Notes: a model not told the origin generated them from the letters alone. Positions 36,481-46,080 are shown, counted from the first letter of the stretch. The stretch is 64,000 nt of DNA from Pseudomonas marginalis (GCF_900105325.1 NZ_FNSU01000004.1:558001-622000), one strand, 5' to 3'. Program-made: numbers and translations.

Positions 36481-37491
36481 TCAGCGCTTGCGCATCAGGC
36501 CGATGAAGAACAGGCCGCCGATCGCCGCCGTGGCCACGCCGATCGGCAGGTCTTCGGGGGCGATCAAGGTGCGCGCCGCCACATCGACCCAGACCAGGAA
36601 CAGGCTGCCCAGCAATGCACACACTGGCAGCAACCGACGATGCTCGGCGCCCACCAGGCGCCGGGCGATGTGCGGCACCATCAGCCCGACAAAGCCGATG
36701 GAGCCGCTGATGGACACCAGCACGCCGGTCATCAACGAGGCGACCAGGAACACCTTCAGCCGTACATTGCGGGCGTTCAGGCCAAGGGTCACGGCGGTCT
36801 GTTCGCCGGCCATCAGCGCGTTCAACGGGCGGGCCATGCCCACCAGCACCAGCAGCCCGAGCACTACGCTGGCGCCCGGAATCGCCAGCAGTTCCCAGCG
36901 TGCCAGGCCGAGGCCGCCGAGCATCCAGAACATCACCGCCGAGGCGGCGCGATGGTCGCCCATGAACAGCAGCAGATTGGCCGCCGCCATCATCACGAAC
37001 GACACTGCCACGCCGCACAGCAACAGGCGATCACTCTCCAGCCGGCCATTGCGACTGGCTACCGCGAGCACCACGATCATGCTCGACAGGGCGCCGATAA
37101 AGGCGGCGATGGGCAAGGTCAGCAAGCCGATGATTTCACCTACATGCAGCACCACGATCACCGCGCCCAGGGTCGCGCCGGAAGTGACACCCAGCAGGTG
37201 CGGATCGGCCAGCGGATTACGCGTGACCGCCTGCAACACCGCACCGATCAACGCCAGCCCGGCCCCCACCAATGCCCCCAGCAGCATGCGCGGCACGCGG
37301 ATCAGCCAGACGATAGGTACCTGCCCGGCCGACCAACTCACTTCGCCGATGCCGAAGACCTTGTACAGCAGGATGCGCCACACCACGTCCGCTGGTACCC
37401 GCGCCGGGCCGAAGCCCAGGGATATCACGCAGGACACCAGCAGCAATGCGCCCAGGGCGGCAAGCAGCAGGGGGTAACGACGGGTGATCAT
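36481..37491 (-). CDS. FecCD-type metal/siderophore ABC permease
   Basis: 336 residues with the ten-helix BtuC/FecCD fold. Diagnostic motifs are RVPRMLLGALVGAGLALIGAVLQ, split near residue 60, NPLADPHLLGVTSGA, and the late GFVGLMVPHIARRLVGAEHRRLLP cytoplasmic loop that contacts the ATPase. Its start overlaps the stop of the binding-protein gene by four bases. It is the last gene of the receptor-ATPase-binding protein-permease operon behind the Zur-like box. Confidence 0.92.
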   Translation of the reverse strand: MITRRYPLLLAALGALLLVSCVISLGFGPARVPADVVWRILLYKVFGIGEVSWSAGQVPIVWLIRVPRMLLGALVGAGLALIGAVLQAVTRNPLADPHLLGVTSGATLGAVIVVLHVGEIIGLLTLPIAAFIGALSSMIVVLAVASRNGRLESDRLLLCGVAVSFVMMAAANLLLFMGDHRAASAVMFWMLGGLGLARWELLAIPGASVVLGLLVLVGMARPLNALMAGEQTAVTLGLNARNVRLKVFLVASLMTGVLVSISGSIGFVGLMVPHIARRLVGAEHRRLLPVCALLGSLFLVWVDVAARTLIAPEDLPIGVATAAIGGLFFIGLMRKR

Positions 37492-38435
37492 TCGCCGTGG
37501 AACCCCTTGGCCAGGGTTTCCACCGCCAGCACGTTATCGATGCCCGGCGTGGCTTGTACATACGGGATCACGATAAAGCGCTGGTTCCTGATCGCGTCCA
37601 CCCCTTGCAGCGCCGGGTTGTTGAGCAGGAACTGCTGTTTTTGATCGGCGGTGACTTCGCTGTAGTCGACGATCACGATCACCTGTGGATTGCGCTCGAC
37701 CACGGTCTCCCAGTTGACGCGGGTCCAACTGGCGTCGACGTCATCGAGGATGTTGCGCCCGCCGGCTGCGTCGATCAGCGCCTGGGGCATACCGAGGCGG
37801 CCGGAGGTCATGGCGCGGTCTTCACCGCTGTCGTAGAGGAACACGCGCGGCTTGTCGGCGGGCAGGTCTGTCTGCACCTCGGCGACCTGTGCCTGCATCT
37901 GTGCGATCAAGGCATTGGCGCGGTCCTGCACGTCGAAGATCCTGCCCAGGTTGCGCAGGTCGTTATAGGTGTCGTCCAGGGTCGCGGCCGGGCGCTTCAT
38001 CACGAAGGCGCACGACTCGGTCAGCTCGTAGACGTTGATCCCCAGCGGCTGCAGGGTGTTCGGCGTCAGGTCGCCGCCCACGCGCATGCCGTAGTCCCAG
38101 CCGGCAAAGAAGAAATCCACATTGGCATTGAGCAGGGTTTCCACCGACGGGTACTTGCTCGCCAGCTCCGGCAGGCCATCGAGGGTCCGGGCCATGTCCG
38201 GGGTGACCGACTTCCAGCCGGTGATGCCGCTATAGCCGGCCATCCGCGGTTTGAGGCCCAGGGCGAGCATCATCTGGGTCATATTGATGTCATGGCTCAC
38301 CGCATGCTTCGGCGCCTCCTGGAAGGTCACGTCGCGGTTGCAGCTTTTGACGGTGACCGGGTAATGGGTGGCTTCAGCGAAGGCTGGTGAAGCACCGAAC
38401 AGCAGGGCCACAAGGGCGAAGGCGCGCAGGATCAT
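37488..38435 (-). CDS. ABC transporter substrate-binding protein (BtuF/FepB fold)
   Basis: 315 residues with a signal peptide ending at SPAFAE. The class III binding-protein pattern is present: FQEAPKHAVSHDINMTQMMLALGL at the N-lobe, VETLLNANVDFFFAG, DDTYNDLRNLGRIFDVQDRA bridging helix, and WETVVERNPQVIVIVDYSE in the C-lobe. The His and Met residues near position 50 may serve metal binding. Its ATG overlaps neighbours on both sides by four bases. Confidence 0.88.
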   Translation of the reverse strand: MILRAFALVALLFGASPAFAEATHYPVTVKSCNRDVTFQEAPKHAVSHDINMTQMMLALGLKPRMAGYSGITGWKSVTPDMARTLDGLPELASKYPSVETLLNANVDFFFAGWDYGMRVGGDLTPNTLQPLGINVYELTESCAFVMKRPAATLDDTYNDLRNLGRIFDVQDRANALIAQMQAQVAEVQTDLPADKPRVFLYDSGEDRAMTSGRLGMPQALIDAAGGRNILDDVDASWTRVNWETVVERNPQVIVIVDYSEVTADQKQQFLLNNPALQGVDAIRNQRFIVIPYVQATPGIDNVLAVETLAKGFHGE

Positions 38436-39214
38436 GGTTGGGTTATCCAGGTGATGCGGGGATAGTCGGCCAGGGGATGAGTGTCGATCAGCGCCTCGAC
38501 GCCGAACACATCGCGCAGCAGTTCAGTGGTCAGCACCTGGTGAGGCGTGCCGCTGGCGACGATGCGCCCGTGGTCGATCACGTAGAGCCGATCACAAAAA
38601 GCGGCGGCCAGGTTGAGTTCGTGGATGCTGGCCAGGGTGCCGATACCCAGGCGCTTGACCAGCCTCAACAGCTCAAGCTGGTAGCGTGGATCGAGGTGGT
38701 TGGTCGGCTCGTCGAGGATCAGCAATTGCGGTTGCTGGGCCAGGGCGCGGGCGAGGATGACGCGCTGTTTTTCACCGCCCGAGAGGGTGGCGAAGGCATG
38801 CGCTTCAAAGCCCTGCATGCCCACCGATACCAGCGCCTGTTGCACCAGCTGCCGATCCTCCAGGGTGTCGCTGTCGAACAGGCCCTTGTGGGGCGTGCGG
38901 CCCATGGCGACCACTTCATCGACTCGCAGGCCAAAGGCATCCGGGAACTCCTGCAACACCACGGCGATACGTTGCGCACACCACTTGGCGCCTTGCTTCC
39001 ACAGGTTCCGATGGGCGAGCAATACGTCGCCGCGTTCCGGCTGGGTGAACCGATAGGCGCAGCGCAACAGGCTGGTCTTGCCGCTGCCGTTGGGGCCGAT
39101 CAGCCCGACGAACTCCCCCGCAGCGACGTGAAGGCCGGCGTCACGCAGTTGGAACGGGTGTTGGCTGTGGTTCGCCGGGGCCCAGTTGATGCGGGTGAGG
39201 GTGAGTGAAGTCAT
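38432..39214 (-). CDS. ABC transporter ATPase, FecE/BtuD type
   Basis: 260 residues. Walker A is GPNGSGKTSLLRCAYR (about residues 39-54), the signature LSGGEKQRVILARAL and Walker B LLILDEPTNHLDPRYQ. GEFVGLIGPNGSGK and the VDEVVAMGRTPHKG segment match ATPases of metal-siderophore importers. I start at ATG 39214; a TTG four codons earlier is less likely. Confidence 0.92.
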   Translation of the reverse strand: MTSLTLTRINWAPANHSQHPFQLRDAGLHVAAGEFVGLIGPNGSGKTSLLRCAYRFTQPERGDVLLAHRNLWKQGAKWCAQRIAVVLQEFPDAFGLRVDEVVAMGRTPHKGLFDSDTLEDRQLVQQALVSVGMQGFEAHAFATLSGGEKQRVILARALAQQPQLLILDEPTNHLDPRYQLELLRLVKRLGIGTLASIHELNLAAAFCDRLYVIDHGRIVASGTPHQVLTTELLRDVFGVEALIDTHPLADYPRITWITQP

Positions 39215-39258
39215 CAAGTCTCTCAAGGCCTGCAGGGTTCTAACGGTGTTTGGGTCAG

Positions 39259-41367
39259 TTAGAAGGTGTAGTCCGCCGTGACGAAGAACGAGCGCGGTTC
39301 ACCGAGGATCCATTGCTGGCCGTCGTTGTACTGGCTGACCGCGTAGGTGCGGTCGAACAGGTTGTTCAGTTGCAGGCCCAGGGTGGTGTTGCGCATCGCC
39401 TTCCACGACAGCGTGGCATCGACCACGGTGTAGCTCGGCAGCTCGTTCTGGTTGGCCATGTCGGCATACCGTGCATCGACATAGCGCACTCCGGCACCGG
39501 CGCGGATGTCGTCGCTCAGGGCCTTGCTCAGCCACAGGTTGGCGGTGCGGCGTGGCACGTCCACCGGGCGGTTGCCGTCGCGGGACACTTGTACGCCGTC
39601 GACAGCCTGTTTGAAGTCGTCGTACTGCGCCCGCACGATGGCTGCGTTGGCTTGCAGCGCCCAGGCGTGCGGCAGTTGCAGGTCGAGGCTGGCTTCCAGG
39701 CCGCTGGAGGATTGCTGGCCGACTTGCTGCTTGAGGTCCGGGTTGCCAGGGACGTCGGTGAGCAGTTTCTTCTTGACGATATGGTAGGCCGCCACTGTCC
39801 ATTCGCCGCGTTGATCCCAGAAGGCCTGCTTGAGGCCGATCTCGGTTTGCCTGGCGGTGGAGAGGTCGAACTGCTGCTGGCCAGGGCTCAGGGAAATCAG
39901 GCCGCCGACCCCGTCGGTGCTGGTGGCGTACTGGCCGTAGACCGAGGTGTCCGGGGTGATTGCGTAGACCAGGCCAGCCTTCCAGTTATTGCCGGTGAGG
40001 CTCTTGTCGCTTTGGCTGGCGTCACGTAAATCATCGCGCTCGACGTGGGCGTAGTCGCGGCGGATGCCGGTGACCAGCGCCAGTTGGTCGGTGAGTTGCA
40101 GGCGGTTTTCGGCGAAACCGGCAACGGTTTTGGTGGTGGTGGCGAACAGCGGTTTGAACGGGTTCTGGCTGTCGAACCGAGCGGGCGCCGGGTCGTTGAT
40201 ATCCACCGGCTGGCCGCCGGGCAGCACGTCGTTGAACGGTGAGTTGCTGGCCAGGCGGAAACGGATGCGGTTGTATTCCACGCCCGTCACGGTCTGGCTG
40301 TCGAGGCCGAACAGGCTGTGCTTGAAGGTGACGGTCTGGCGATCGCCGACCTGTTCCTGGTTGTGCTTGATGCCGAAGTTGCCGCTGCGGGTCAGTTGCC
40401 CGTTGGTGACGTTGTAGTTCTCGGCGTTCTGCCAGCGGCGCTGGTTCTTCAGGTAGAACAGTTCATTGGTGGCACTGACGTTGTCATTGATCTGCCACTC
40501 GCTGGTCAGGCGCGTCCACTGGTCGTTGTAGTGCTGGGTGTCGTTGCTGACGTTGTAGTTCTTGTGGCGCAGGCCCTTGTGCAACTGGCCATTGATCAGC
40601 GGCGTGCCGAAGTAGTTCTGCGGGCGCTGGTCGCCATAGTCGCTGGCCAGGGTGAAGCTCAGGTTGTCCGCCGCCTGCCAGCGCAGGGCGCCGCTGACGA
40701 AGTCGCTGCTGGAGTCGCCATGGTCGATAAAGCCGTGGCTGCGCAGGCGGTTGAGGTTCAGGCGATAGCTCAGGGTGTCGGTCAGCGAGCCGCCGCTGTC
40801 CAGAGCTTGTTGCTGGCGATCGTAGGCGCCGTAGCCGAGGCGGAGGTGGTTTTCGATCTCGCCTTCGAAGGGTTTTTTCGGCACGGTATTGATCACCGCA
40901 CCGGTGGCGCCTTCGCCGTACAGCACCGAGGCCGGGCCGCGCAAAACGTCTACGCGTTCCACCGCCCAGGTGTCCACCGGGAAGGTCGAGGTGCCCATGC
41001 CCATGTACATGCGGGTGCCGTCGTACAGTTGCATCACCGAGCCCTGGCCGGTAAAACCACGGGCCGACAGCGAGGTGCCGCCATCGCCCGGTGTGCCGGT
41101 GCGGCTGATGCCGGTGGCACGGGAAATGGCGTCCTGCACGCTGGCGTCGCCACGCTCGCGGATCTGCGTACCGGTCTGGCTTTCGACACTGCCCGGGGTT
41201 TGCAGCGCGCTGAGATTCAGGCGCGAGCCTGCGGTGGTCGGCGTGTTCAGGTCGACGTGTTGGTCATCCACGGCCGCTGCGGTCACCGGGCTGGCGGGCA
41301 GGGTCAGGGCCTGGGCGCTGTCATGCAGGGCGAGCAGGCACAGGCCGGACACTAGGTACTTGTTCAT
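39259..41367 (-). CDS. TonB-dependent outer membrane receptor, probable zinc uptake
   Basis: 702 residues. A signal peptide (1-20, ending DSAQA) is followed by a plug domain (TQIRERGDASVQDAISRATGIS, YDGTRMYMGMGTS, VERVDVLRGPASVLYGEGATGAVINTV with the receptor LRGPASVLYG mark) and a 22-strand barrel ending in the aromatic FFVTADYTF. It heads an operon with an ATPase, binding protein and permease, the order of P. aeruginosa PA2911-PA2914, which is reported to respond to zinc limitation (from memory). The Zur-like operator upstream supports zinc or zincophore uptake; the actual ligand is unproven. Confidence 0.87.
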   Translation of the reverse strand: MNKYLVSGLCLLALHDSAQALTLPASPVTAAAVDDQHVDLNTPTTAGSRLNLSALQTPGSVESQTGTQIRERGDASVQDAISRATGISRTGTPGDGGTSLSARGFTGQGSVMQLYDGTRMYMGMGTSTFPVDTWAVERVDVLRGPASVLYGEGATGAVINTVPKKPFEGEIENHLRLGYGAYDRQQQALDSGGSLTDTLSYRLNLNRLRSHGFIDHGDSSSDFVSGALRWQAADNLSFTLASDYGDQRPQNYFGTPLINGQLHKGLRHKNYNVSNDTQHYNDQWTRLTSEWQINDNVSATNELFYLKNQRRWQNAENYNVTNGQLTRSGNFGIKHNQEQVGDRQTVTFKHSLFGLDSQTVTGVEYNRIRFRLASNSPFNDVLPGGQPVDINDPAPARFDSQNPFKPLFATTTKTVAGFAENRLQLTDQLALVTGIRRDYAHVERDDLRDASQSDKSLTGNNWKAGLVYAITPDTSVYGQYATSTDGVGGLISLSPGQQQFDLSTARQTEIGLKQAFWDQRGEWTVAAYHIVKKKLLTDVPGNPDLKQQVGQQSSSGLEASLDLQLPHAWALQANAAIVRAQYDDFKQAVDGVQVSRDGNRPVDVPRRTANLWLSKALSDDIRAGAGVRYVDARYADMANQNELPSYTVVDATLSWKAMRNTTLGLQLNNLFDRTYAVSQYNDGQQWILGEPRSFFVTADYTF

Positions 41368-41432
41368 TGGGCGGAAAATCGCTTCTTCGAGGCGGTGCTC
41401 GCCGCTGGGCGCGGCGAGCTGAGGTATGCAGC

Positions 41433-41453
41433 AAGTGTTATAAGTTAACACTT
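41433..41453 (-). promoter_or_regulatory. Zur-box-like operator upstream of the TonB receptor
   Basis: AAGTGTTA and TAACACTT form a perfect inverted repeat with a 5-base spacer. The core TGTTATAAGTTAACA matches the gamma-proteobacterial Zur consensus TGTTATAnTATAACA at 12 of 14 defined bases. It lies 66 bases before the receptor ATG, where a repressor would block the promoter. Confidence 0.6.
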
Positions 41454-41519
41454 CCTGCGTCTTTGGCGAAAGCCCGCGTAAGACTACCTAACGCCTCTAT
41501 GTAGGGCATCTCGCCTACT

Positions 41520-42902
41520 TCATAGCGAACCTGAGGTGGATTCACGTTGGCTGAACAACCGTGACAACACCAGGCGATCCAGCGCCCAGACCGCGATCAA
41601 TGAGGCGCCCACCAGCGGGAACAGGAGCGCCAGCGCGAGCATGATCACCATCGCGGTTTTCCACTTCGGCAGGTCATGACGCAACGGCGGAACACCCAGG
41701 CCGCCCTGGGGCCGACGCTTCCACCAGATCACCACGCCACTCACCGCGCTGAGCAGGATCATCAGGCAGATCAGCAGCACGATCAGCTGGTTCACCCAGC
41801 CGAACATCTTGCCTTCGTGCAGCATCACGCCGGTCTCGGTGGCCCGTGCCACGGTGTTGTAGTGCGCCCAGCGCACATCGGCAAGGACCTTTCCGGTGTA
41901 TTGGTCCACGTGCAGGGTGGCGTCGTTGCGCGGGTCGTCGGCGAACACCGCGACGGTGAACACGCCTTCGGCGGTGGTGGGGAAAGTGATGCTGTAGCCG
42001 GGCTCGACCTTGCGTGCCGTGGCCAGGTCCACCACCTGTTGCAGGCGCACCGTGGGCGCGGCGGGAGCAGCGTGCATGGCGCCGTGGTTCATGTGTTCGG
42101 CATGGTCGCCGGACATCGGCATCGGCGTGTTTTCCATGGCCCAGGGCACGGTCTGTTGCGTTGCGGTATTGAGCACCCGCGCCTGCTGATCGGACTGCGG
42201 CACGTTGTTCCACATCGCCGCCGGGAAAGTGTTCCAGAGGTCGGCGTATTGCTTGCCCCAGAAGCCGGTCCAGGTCATGCCGCTGAGCAGCATCACCAGC
42301 AGAAACGCCGCGCCCCAGAAGCCGGCGACGGCATGCAGGTCACGCCAGAACACGCGGCCACGGGTTGTGAAGCGCGGCCACAACACGCCGGCCGACGTTT
42401 TGCCGCGCGGCCACCACAGGTACAGGCCGGACACCACCAGCATCACGCCCCAACCGGCGGCGAGCTCTACCAGGCGGTCGCCGACGGTGCCGATCATCAG
42501 CTCGCCGTGCAGGGCGCGGGCGATGGCTTGCAGGTTGTTTTTCGCATCCTGCTCACCGAGTACGGTGCCGCGATAGGGGTCGACGAACACCGTCACTTCG
42601 CGCCCGCCGTCGTGCATCACGAACTGCGCGCTGCTGGTGGCGTCGGCGGGTGGCAGGTATTTGCTGATCTTGCCCTGGGGAAAGGCCGCCTGGGCGCGTT
42701 GCAATTGCTCGTCGGCGCTCAAGGCGTGCTCGGCGCTTTGCACCTTGAGCAGGTCGCCGTACATCAGCGGATCGAGCTGGGGTTTGAACAGGTAGATGAT
42801 GCCGGTCAGGGCCAGCAGCACCATGAAGGGGGCGACGAAGAGGCCGGCGTAGAAGTGCCAGCGCCAGGCCAGGTTGTAGAAGGAAACTTTTTGAGTGGTC
42901 AT
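41520..42902 (-). CDS. PepSY-associated transmembrane protein in the copper cluster
   Basis: 460 residues with an N-terminal helix (FVAPFMVLLALTGIIYLF, about 20-37), a periplasmic PepSY domain, a paired central segment (AAGWGVMLVVSGLYLWWPRG), a second PepSY region and two late helices (LIVLLICLMILLSAVSGVVIWW, MLALALLLFPLVG). A Met/His-rich linker (MSGDHAEHMNHGAMH, about residue 262) suggests copper binding. Proteins of this family sit beside siderophore or copper receptor genes and may act as membrane reductases; that role is inferred. It follows oprC. Confidence 0.85.
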   Translation of the reverse strand: MTTQKVSFYNLAWRWHFYAGLFVAPFMVLLALTGIIYLFKPQLDPLMYGDLLKVQSAEHALSADEQLQRAQAAFPQGKISKYLPPADATSSAQFVMHDGGREVTVFVDPYRGTVLGEQDAKNNLQAIARALHGELMIGTVGDRLVELAAGWGVMLVVSGLYLWWPRGKTSAGVLWPRFTTRGRVFWRDLHAVAGFWGAAFLLVMLLSGMTWTGFWGKQYADLWNTFPAAMWNNVPQSDQQARVLNTATQQTVPWAMENTPMPMSGDHAEHMNHGAMHAAPAAPTVRLQQVVDLATARKVEPGYSITFPTTAEGVFTVAVFADDPRNDATLHVDQYTGKVLADVRWAHYNTVARATETGVMLHEGKMFGWVNQLIVLLICLMILLSAVSGVVIWWKRRPQGGLGVPPLRHDLPKWKTAMVIMLALALLFPLVGASLIAVWALDRLVLSRLFSQRESTSGSL

Positions 42903-42950
42903 CGGGGATGCTCCGCAAAGCTTGAATTTTTTGTCGTTGATCAGGCCGCT

Positions 42951-42970
42951 ATCGGGGGCAAGCCCCCGAT
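42951..42970. repeat. Single REP palindrome between oprC and the PepSY gene
   Basis: ATCGGGGGCAAGCCCCCGAT is self-complementary apart from its 2-3 base centre and begins a few bases downstream of the oprC stop. It could act as a partial transcription stop inside the copper operon. Confidence 0.75.
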
Positions 42971-42974
42971 GCGT

Positions 42975-45044
42975 TTAGAAGCTCATGTCGACCTTGGTCC
43001 AAAGGGTCCGCCCCGGCTCCTTGATGGCCTGCGGATCGTTGGCCGGGTAGCCGAATCCGGCGTTGCCGGCCAGGTTCAGGTGTTCGGCGTAGGCCTTGCC
43101 GAACAGGTTGTCGACGCCGGTGCTGACCTTGAAATTCTTGTTGATGCGATACGCGCCATTGACCGAGAACACGCCAAAGCCGCCGCTCTTGTCGTAGTCC
43201 TTGCCGACCACATTGCCCTTGTTCTGGTCGATGCGGTTCTGCGCCGCCACTACCCGCCACAACGCGCCGGCACTCCAGTCGTCTTCGCTGTAGGTCAGGC
43301 CGAAGCGTGCGTCCAACGGCGGCATTTGCGGCAGGGCCTTGCCGTCGCTGCTGTTCTTGCCCCAGGCGTAGGCGAGGGTGGCGTCGGCTTTCCAATTGGG
43401 GGTTAGCTTGTAGGCCGCGCCCACTTCACCGCCCATGATGCGTGCGTCCACATTGCGCGCCTGGGAGGTGGTGCCCATCATCCCCGCCCGGTAATCGAAC
43501 AGGATGAAATCACGCACCTGGCCGACGTAGCCCGACGCCCAGGCTTCGAGGTCGTCGGCTTTGTATTGCGCGCCGAAGTCGAGTTGGGTGGTTTTCTCCG
43601 GTTTCACGCCATCGAAGGCGTTGACCGAACCAACCGCGCCGGTGTTGGGCGAGAACAGCTCCCAGTAATCCGGGAAGCGTTCCGAGTGGCCCAGGCCGGC
43701 ATAGAGCGTGGTCGGGCTGTCGGCCAGGTCGTGCTCGTAACGCATAAAGCCCGAGGGCAGGGTGTCGGCGCGGGTGTCGTCGGCGGTCGGGTTGGCGCGT
43801 GCACTCATCCCGGAGCCGGTGGTTTGCCGGAAGTCCTTGGCCGAGGCGCGGTCCAGGCGCGCACCGGTGATCAGGCGGTCACGCTCGGCGGCGTACCAGG
43901 TGAGTTCGCCGAATACGCCGTAGTTGTGGAAGTTGGCGTCCTTGACCTTGGGCAAATCCTTGTAGGTGTCGATGCCCATGCTGCTGCGTTGGCGGTGTTC
44001 GTTGGTCTGCGCATCCAGGCCGCTGATCAGTTGCACATCGGCCCAGCGCCAGGTGGCCTTGATGCGCGCGCCGAGGGTGCGGCGGTCGACGTTGGAGGCC
44101 ATGGGCCCGGCCATCATCCCGGTGCCCGAGGGCGTGCGCAGGCTGTAGTTGTCCATCACGTGGTCGGCATAGTTGTAGTAGACCTGGGCTTCGACCTTAT
44201 CCAGCACTTCGCCGATATTCGATTTCTCGAAGCGCAGGCCCAGGCTTTCGCGCAGGAACTGCGAACCGTCCATGCCGCGCCCGGCGTAACGCGCTTCGCC
44301 GTCGCCACGGCCGGCGGTGAGCTCCAGCAGGGTGTCGGCATCCGGGGTGAAGCCGACGGCGACATCGCCATTCCATTTGTCGTAGCGCGAGGCGACGGTG
44401 TCGTTGTTGCCGTCCTTGTAGTCATCGGCATGGGCCTGGTTGCCGATCACCCGCACATAGCCCAGCGGCCCACCGGCGGCGGCATCGATGACCTTGTCGA
44501 AGCGCCCGTTGGAGCCTGCCAGCACACTCGCGTTGAGCCGCGTGCCGAGTTCACCGAAGTGTTCCGGTTCGCGCTCGAACAGGATGGTGCCGGCTGAAGC
44601 ACCGGGGCCCCAGAATACGGTTTGCGGGCCCTTGATCACGGTGAGCTTGTCGTAGGTTTCCGGCGAAATGTACGAGGTCGGCGCATCCATCCTGCCGGGG
44701 CAGGCGCCGAGCATCATGCTGCCGTTGGTGAGGATGTTCAGGCGCGAACCGAACATGCCGCGCAGTACCGGGTCGCCATTGGTGCCGCCGTTGCGTACCA
44801 GGGCGAAGCCGGGGATGGTCTTGAGGTAGTCGCCGCCGTCGCTGGCGGGCACCGGTTGGCGAGGGTCCTTGGGGTTGGTGACCACGGTCAGCGGCGAGCT
44901 GGGCGCAATGGCGGTGATCACCGTGGGCGTCAGCTCATGCTCGGCGTGTTCATCGGCCTGGGCGTAGGGAACGAGCAGGGCGCCGCATAGGGCAGCGAGC
45001 ACAGAGGTGCTTCCCAAACGGGAGTCAGCAGTAAACCTGGACAT
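42975..45044 (-). CDS. oprC: TonB-dependent copper receptor OprC
   Basis: 689 residues. A signal peptide ends at PYAQAD. The plug contains GGDYLKTIPGFALVRNGGTNGDPVLRGMFGSRL, split near residue 85, and the CxxxM copper site in LGACPGRMDAPT; the matching HxM appears in NYADHVMDNYS, as in the known OprC copper-binding site. The barrel ends with TLWTKVDMSF. I start at ATG 45044, eight bases after GGA; MEFV can be added from an ATG 12 bases upstream. It is transcribed with the PCuAC and DUF2946 genes. Confidence 0.93.
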   Translation of the reverse strand: MSRFTADSRLGSTSVLAALCGALLVPYAQADEHAEHELTPTVITAIAPSSPLTVVTNPKDPRQPVPASDGGDYLKTIPGFALVRNGGTNGDPVLRGMFGSRLNILTNGSMMLGACPGRMDAPTSYISPETYDKLTVIKGPQTVFWGPGASAGTILFEREPEHFGELGTRLNASVLAGSNGRFDKVIDAAAGGPLGYVRVIGNQAHADDYKDGNNDTVASRYDKWNGDVAVGFTPDADTLLELTAGRGDGEARYAGRGMDGSQFLRESLGLRFEKSNIGEVLDKVEAQVYYNYADHVMDNYSLRTPSGTGMMAGPMASNVDRRTLGARIKATWRWADVQLISGLDAQTNEHRQRSSMGIDTYKDLPKVKDANFHNYGVFGELTWYAAERDRLITGARLDRASAKDFRQTTGSGMSARANPTADDTRADTLPSGFMRYEHDLADSPTTLYAGLGHSERFPDYWELFSPNTGAVGSVNAFDGVKPEKTTQLDFGAQYKADDLEAWASGYVGQVRDFILFDYRAGMMGTTSQARNVDARIMGGEVGAAYKLTPNWKADATLAYAWGKNSSDGKALPQMPPLDARFGLTYSEDDWSAGALWRVVAAQNRIDQNKGNVVGKDYDKSGGFGVFSVNGAYRINKNFKVSTGVDNLFGKAYAEHLNLAGNAGFGYPANDPQAIKEPGRTLWTKVDMSF

Positions 45045-45137
45045 GACAAATTCCATCAATCAATCGTAAACAACACGGCCAGCAGCCTGCGGCTGTCTGT
45101 CTAAAGTCGGCCGAGGTGAAGTAACGGTGGCAGGGGC

Positions 45138-45539
45138 TTACGAGGCGATGGGCGGGGCGCGGCTGCGGGCGCCGGGGAAGACGCTCTGCCGGGCATGGCC
45201 CAGGCGCGGTGCGGGGGTAAGGGCATTGGCCGGCGGCGGGCTGCCGATGGCCACGAATGACACGCTGCCGGGCAGGGCCGGGCAACTGTAGAGCAAGTCG
45301 CAATAGCCGCACTTGGACCAGAGCGCGTGGTGTTCGTCAGGGGCTTTCTTGTGATGGGCGTCGCCGTGGTCGCCGGGCATGTCCATGGACATGTTCATCG
45401 ACATACCGGCGTGATGATCCATCGGCATCGCTTGGGAAATCAGCGGACCGATAAAGATCATCAGCATGGCGAACAGGCTGATCCAACTGCCGCGCTTCAC
45501 GCGGCGGTGTGGGGATAGCCTGGCGCGAGGGGCGCCCAT
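45138..45539 (-). CDS. DUF2946 family protein (first of two), Met/His-rich
   Basis: 133 residues with an N-terminal hydrophobic helix (WISLFAMLMIFIGPLISQ) and a strikingly Met/His-rich segment (MPMDHHAGMSMNMSMDMPGDHGDAHH, split near residue 50), then a WSKCGYCDLLYSCPALPG cysteine cluster typical of DUF2946. The composition fits periplasmic copper binding. It sits between the PCuAC gene (11 bases upstream) and oprC, so a role in copper handling is likely though unproven. Confidence 0.85.
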   Translation of the reverse strand: MGAPRARLSPHRRVKRGSWISLFAMLMIFIGPLISQAMPMDHHAGMSMNMSMDMPGDHGDAHHKKAPDEHHALWSKCGYCDLLYSCPALPGSVSFVAIGSPPPANALTPAPRLGHARQSVFPGARSRAPPIAS

Positions 45540-45550
45540 CTGGAGTCAGT

Positions 45551-46033
45551 CTATTGAGGGTGCTTGTGCTCGTGGCCGACCATCGGCGGTACTTTCTGTA
45601 CCGAGACTTCCACCTCGACCTTGCCGGCTTTTTCAAAGGTCAGGGTCAGCGGGAATTGCTTGCCATCGGCCAGCAGGCTGCGGTCCTTGAGGCCCAGCAA
45701 CATGACGTGATACGCCATGGGCGCGAAGGTCAAGTCACCCTTGGCCGGTACGGCAACGCTGGGGACTTGCTGCATCTTCATCAAGTCGCCCTGCATCACA
45801 TGCTCATGCAGCTCGGCCTTATCGGCCACTGGCGTGTCGACACTGAGCAGGCGATCCGGTGTCGCACCGGTGTTATGAATCACGAAATACGCGGCGACGG
45901 TGGGCGCGTTGGGCGGCAATTCCTGGGACCAGGGATCGCTGACCAGCAGGTCGCCGGCCTTGTAGTCTTCGGCATTGGCAGCACTGAACACCGGCAGCAG
46001 CAACGCAGCCAGAAGCAGGGAAGATTTAAGCAT
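45551..46033 (-). CDS. Periplasmic copper chaperone PCu(A)C
   Basis: 160 residues with a signal peptide ending at SAANA. The copper motif H(M)x10Mx21HxM is visible: ELHEHVMQGDLMKMQQV followed by FAPMAYHVMLLGL. A late MVGHEHKHPQ adds His ligands. PCu(A)C proteins bind Cu(I) in the periplasm and feed it to cytochrome oxidase or partner carriers. It lies between two DUF2946 genes in the oprC cluster. Confidence 0.94.
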   Translation of the reverse strand: MLKSSLLLAALLLPVFSAANAEDYKAGDLLVSDPWSQELPPNAPTVAAYFVIHNTGATPDRLLSVDTPVADKAELHEHVMQGDLMKMQQVPSVAVPAKGDLTFAPMAYHVMLLGLKDRSLLADGKQFPLTLTFEKAGKVEVEVSVQKVPPMVGHEHKHPQ

Positions 46034-46080
46034 GGCAGTTCTCCAGAACGGTTCTAAACGCAGTTCACTTGCGAAGAAGA

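Noticed and set aside
36481..41367. Iron-siderophore uptake operon
   Set aside because: The protein families would allow it, but the upstream operator resembles Zur rather than Fur and synteny points to a zinc-responsive system.
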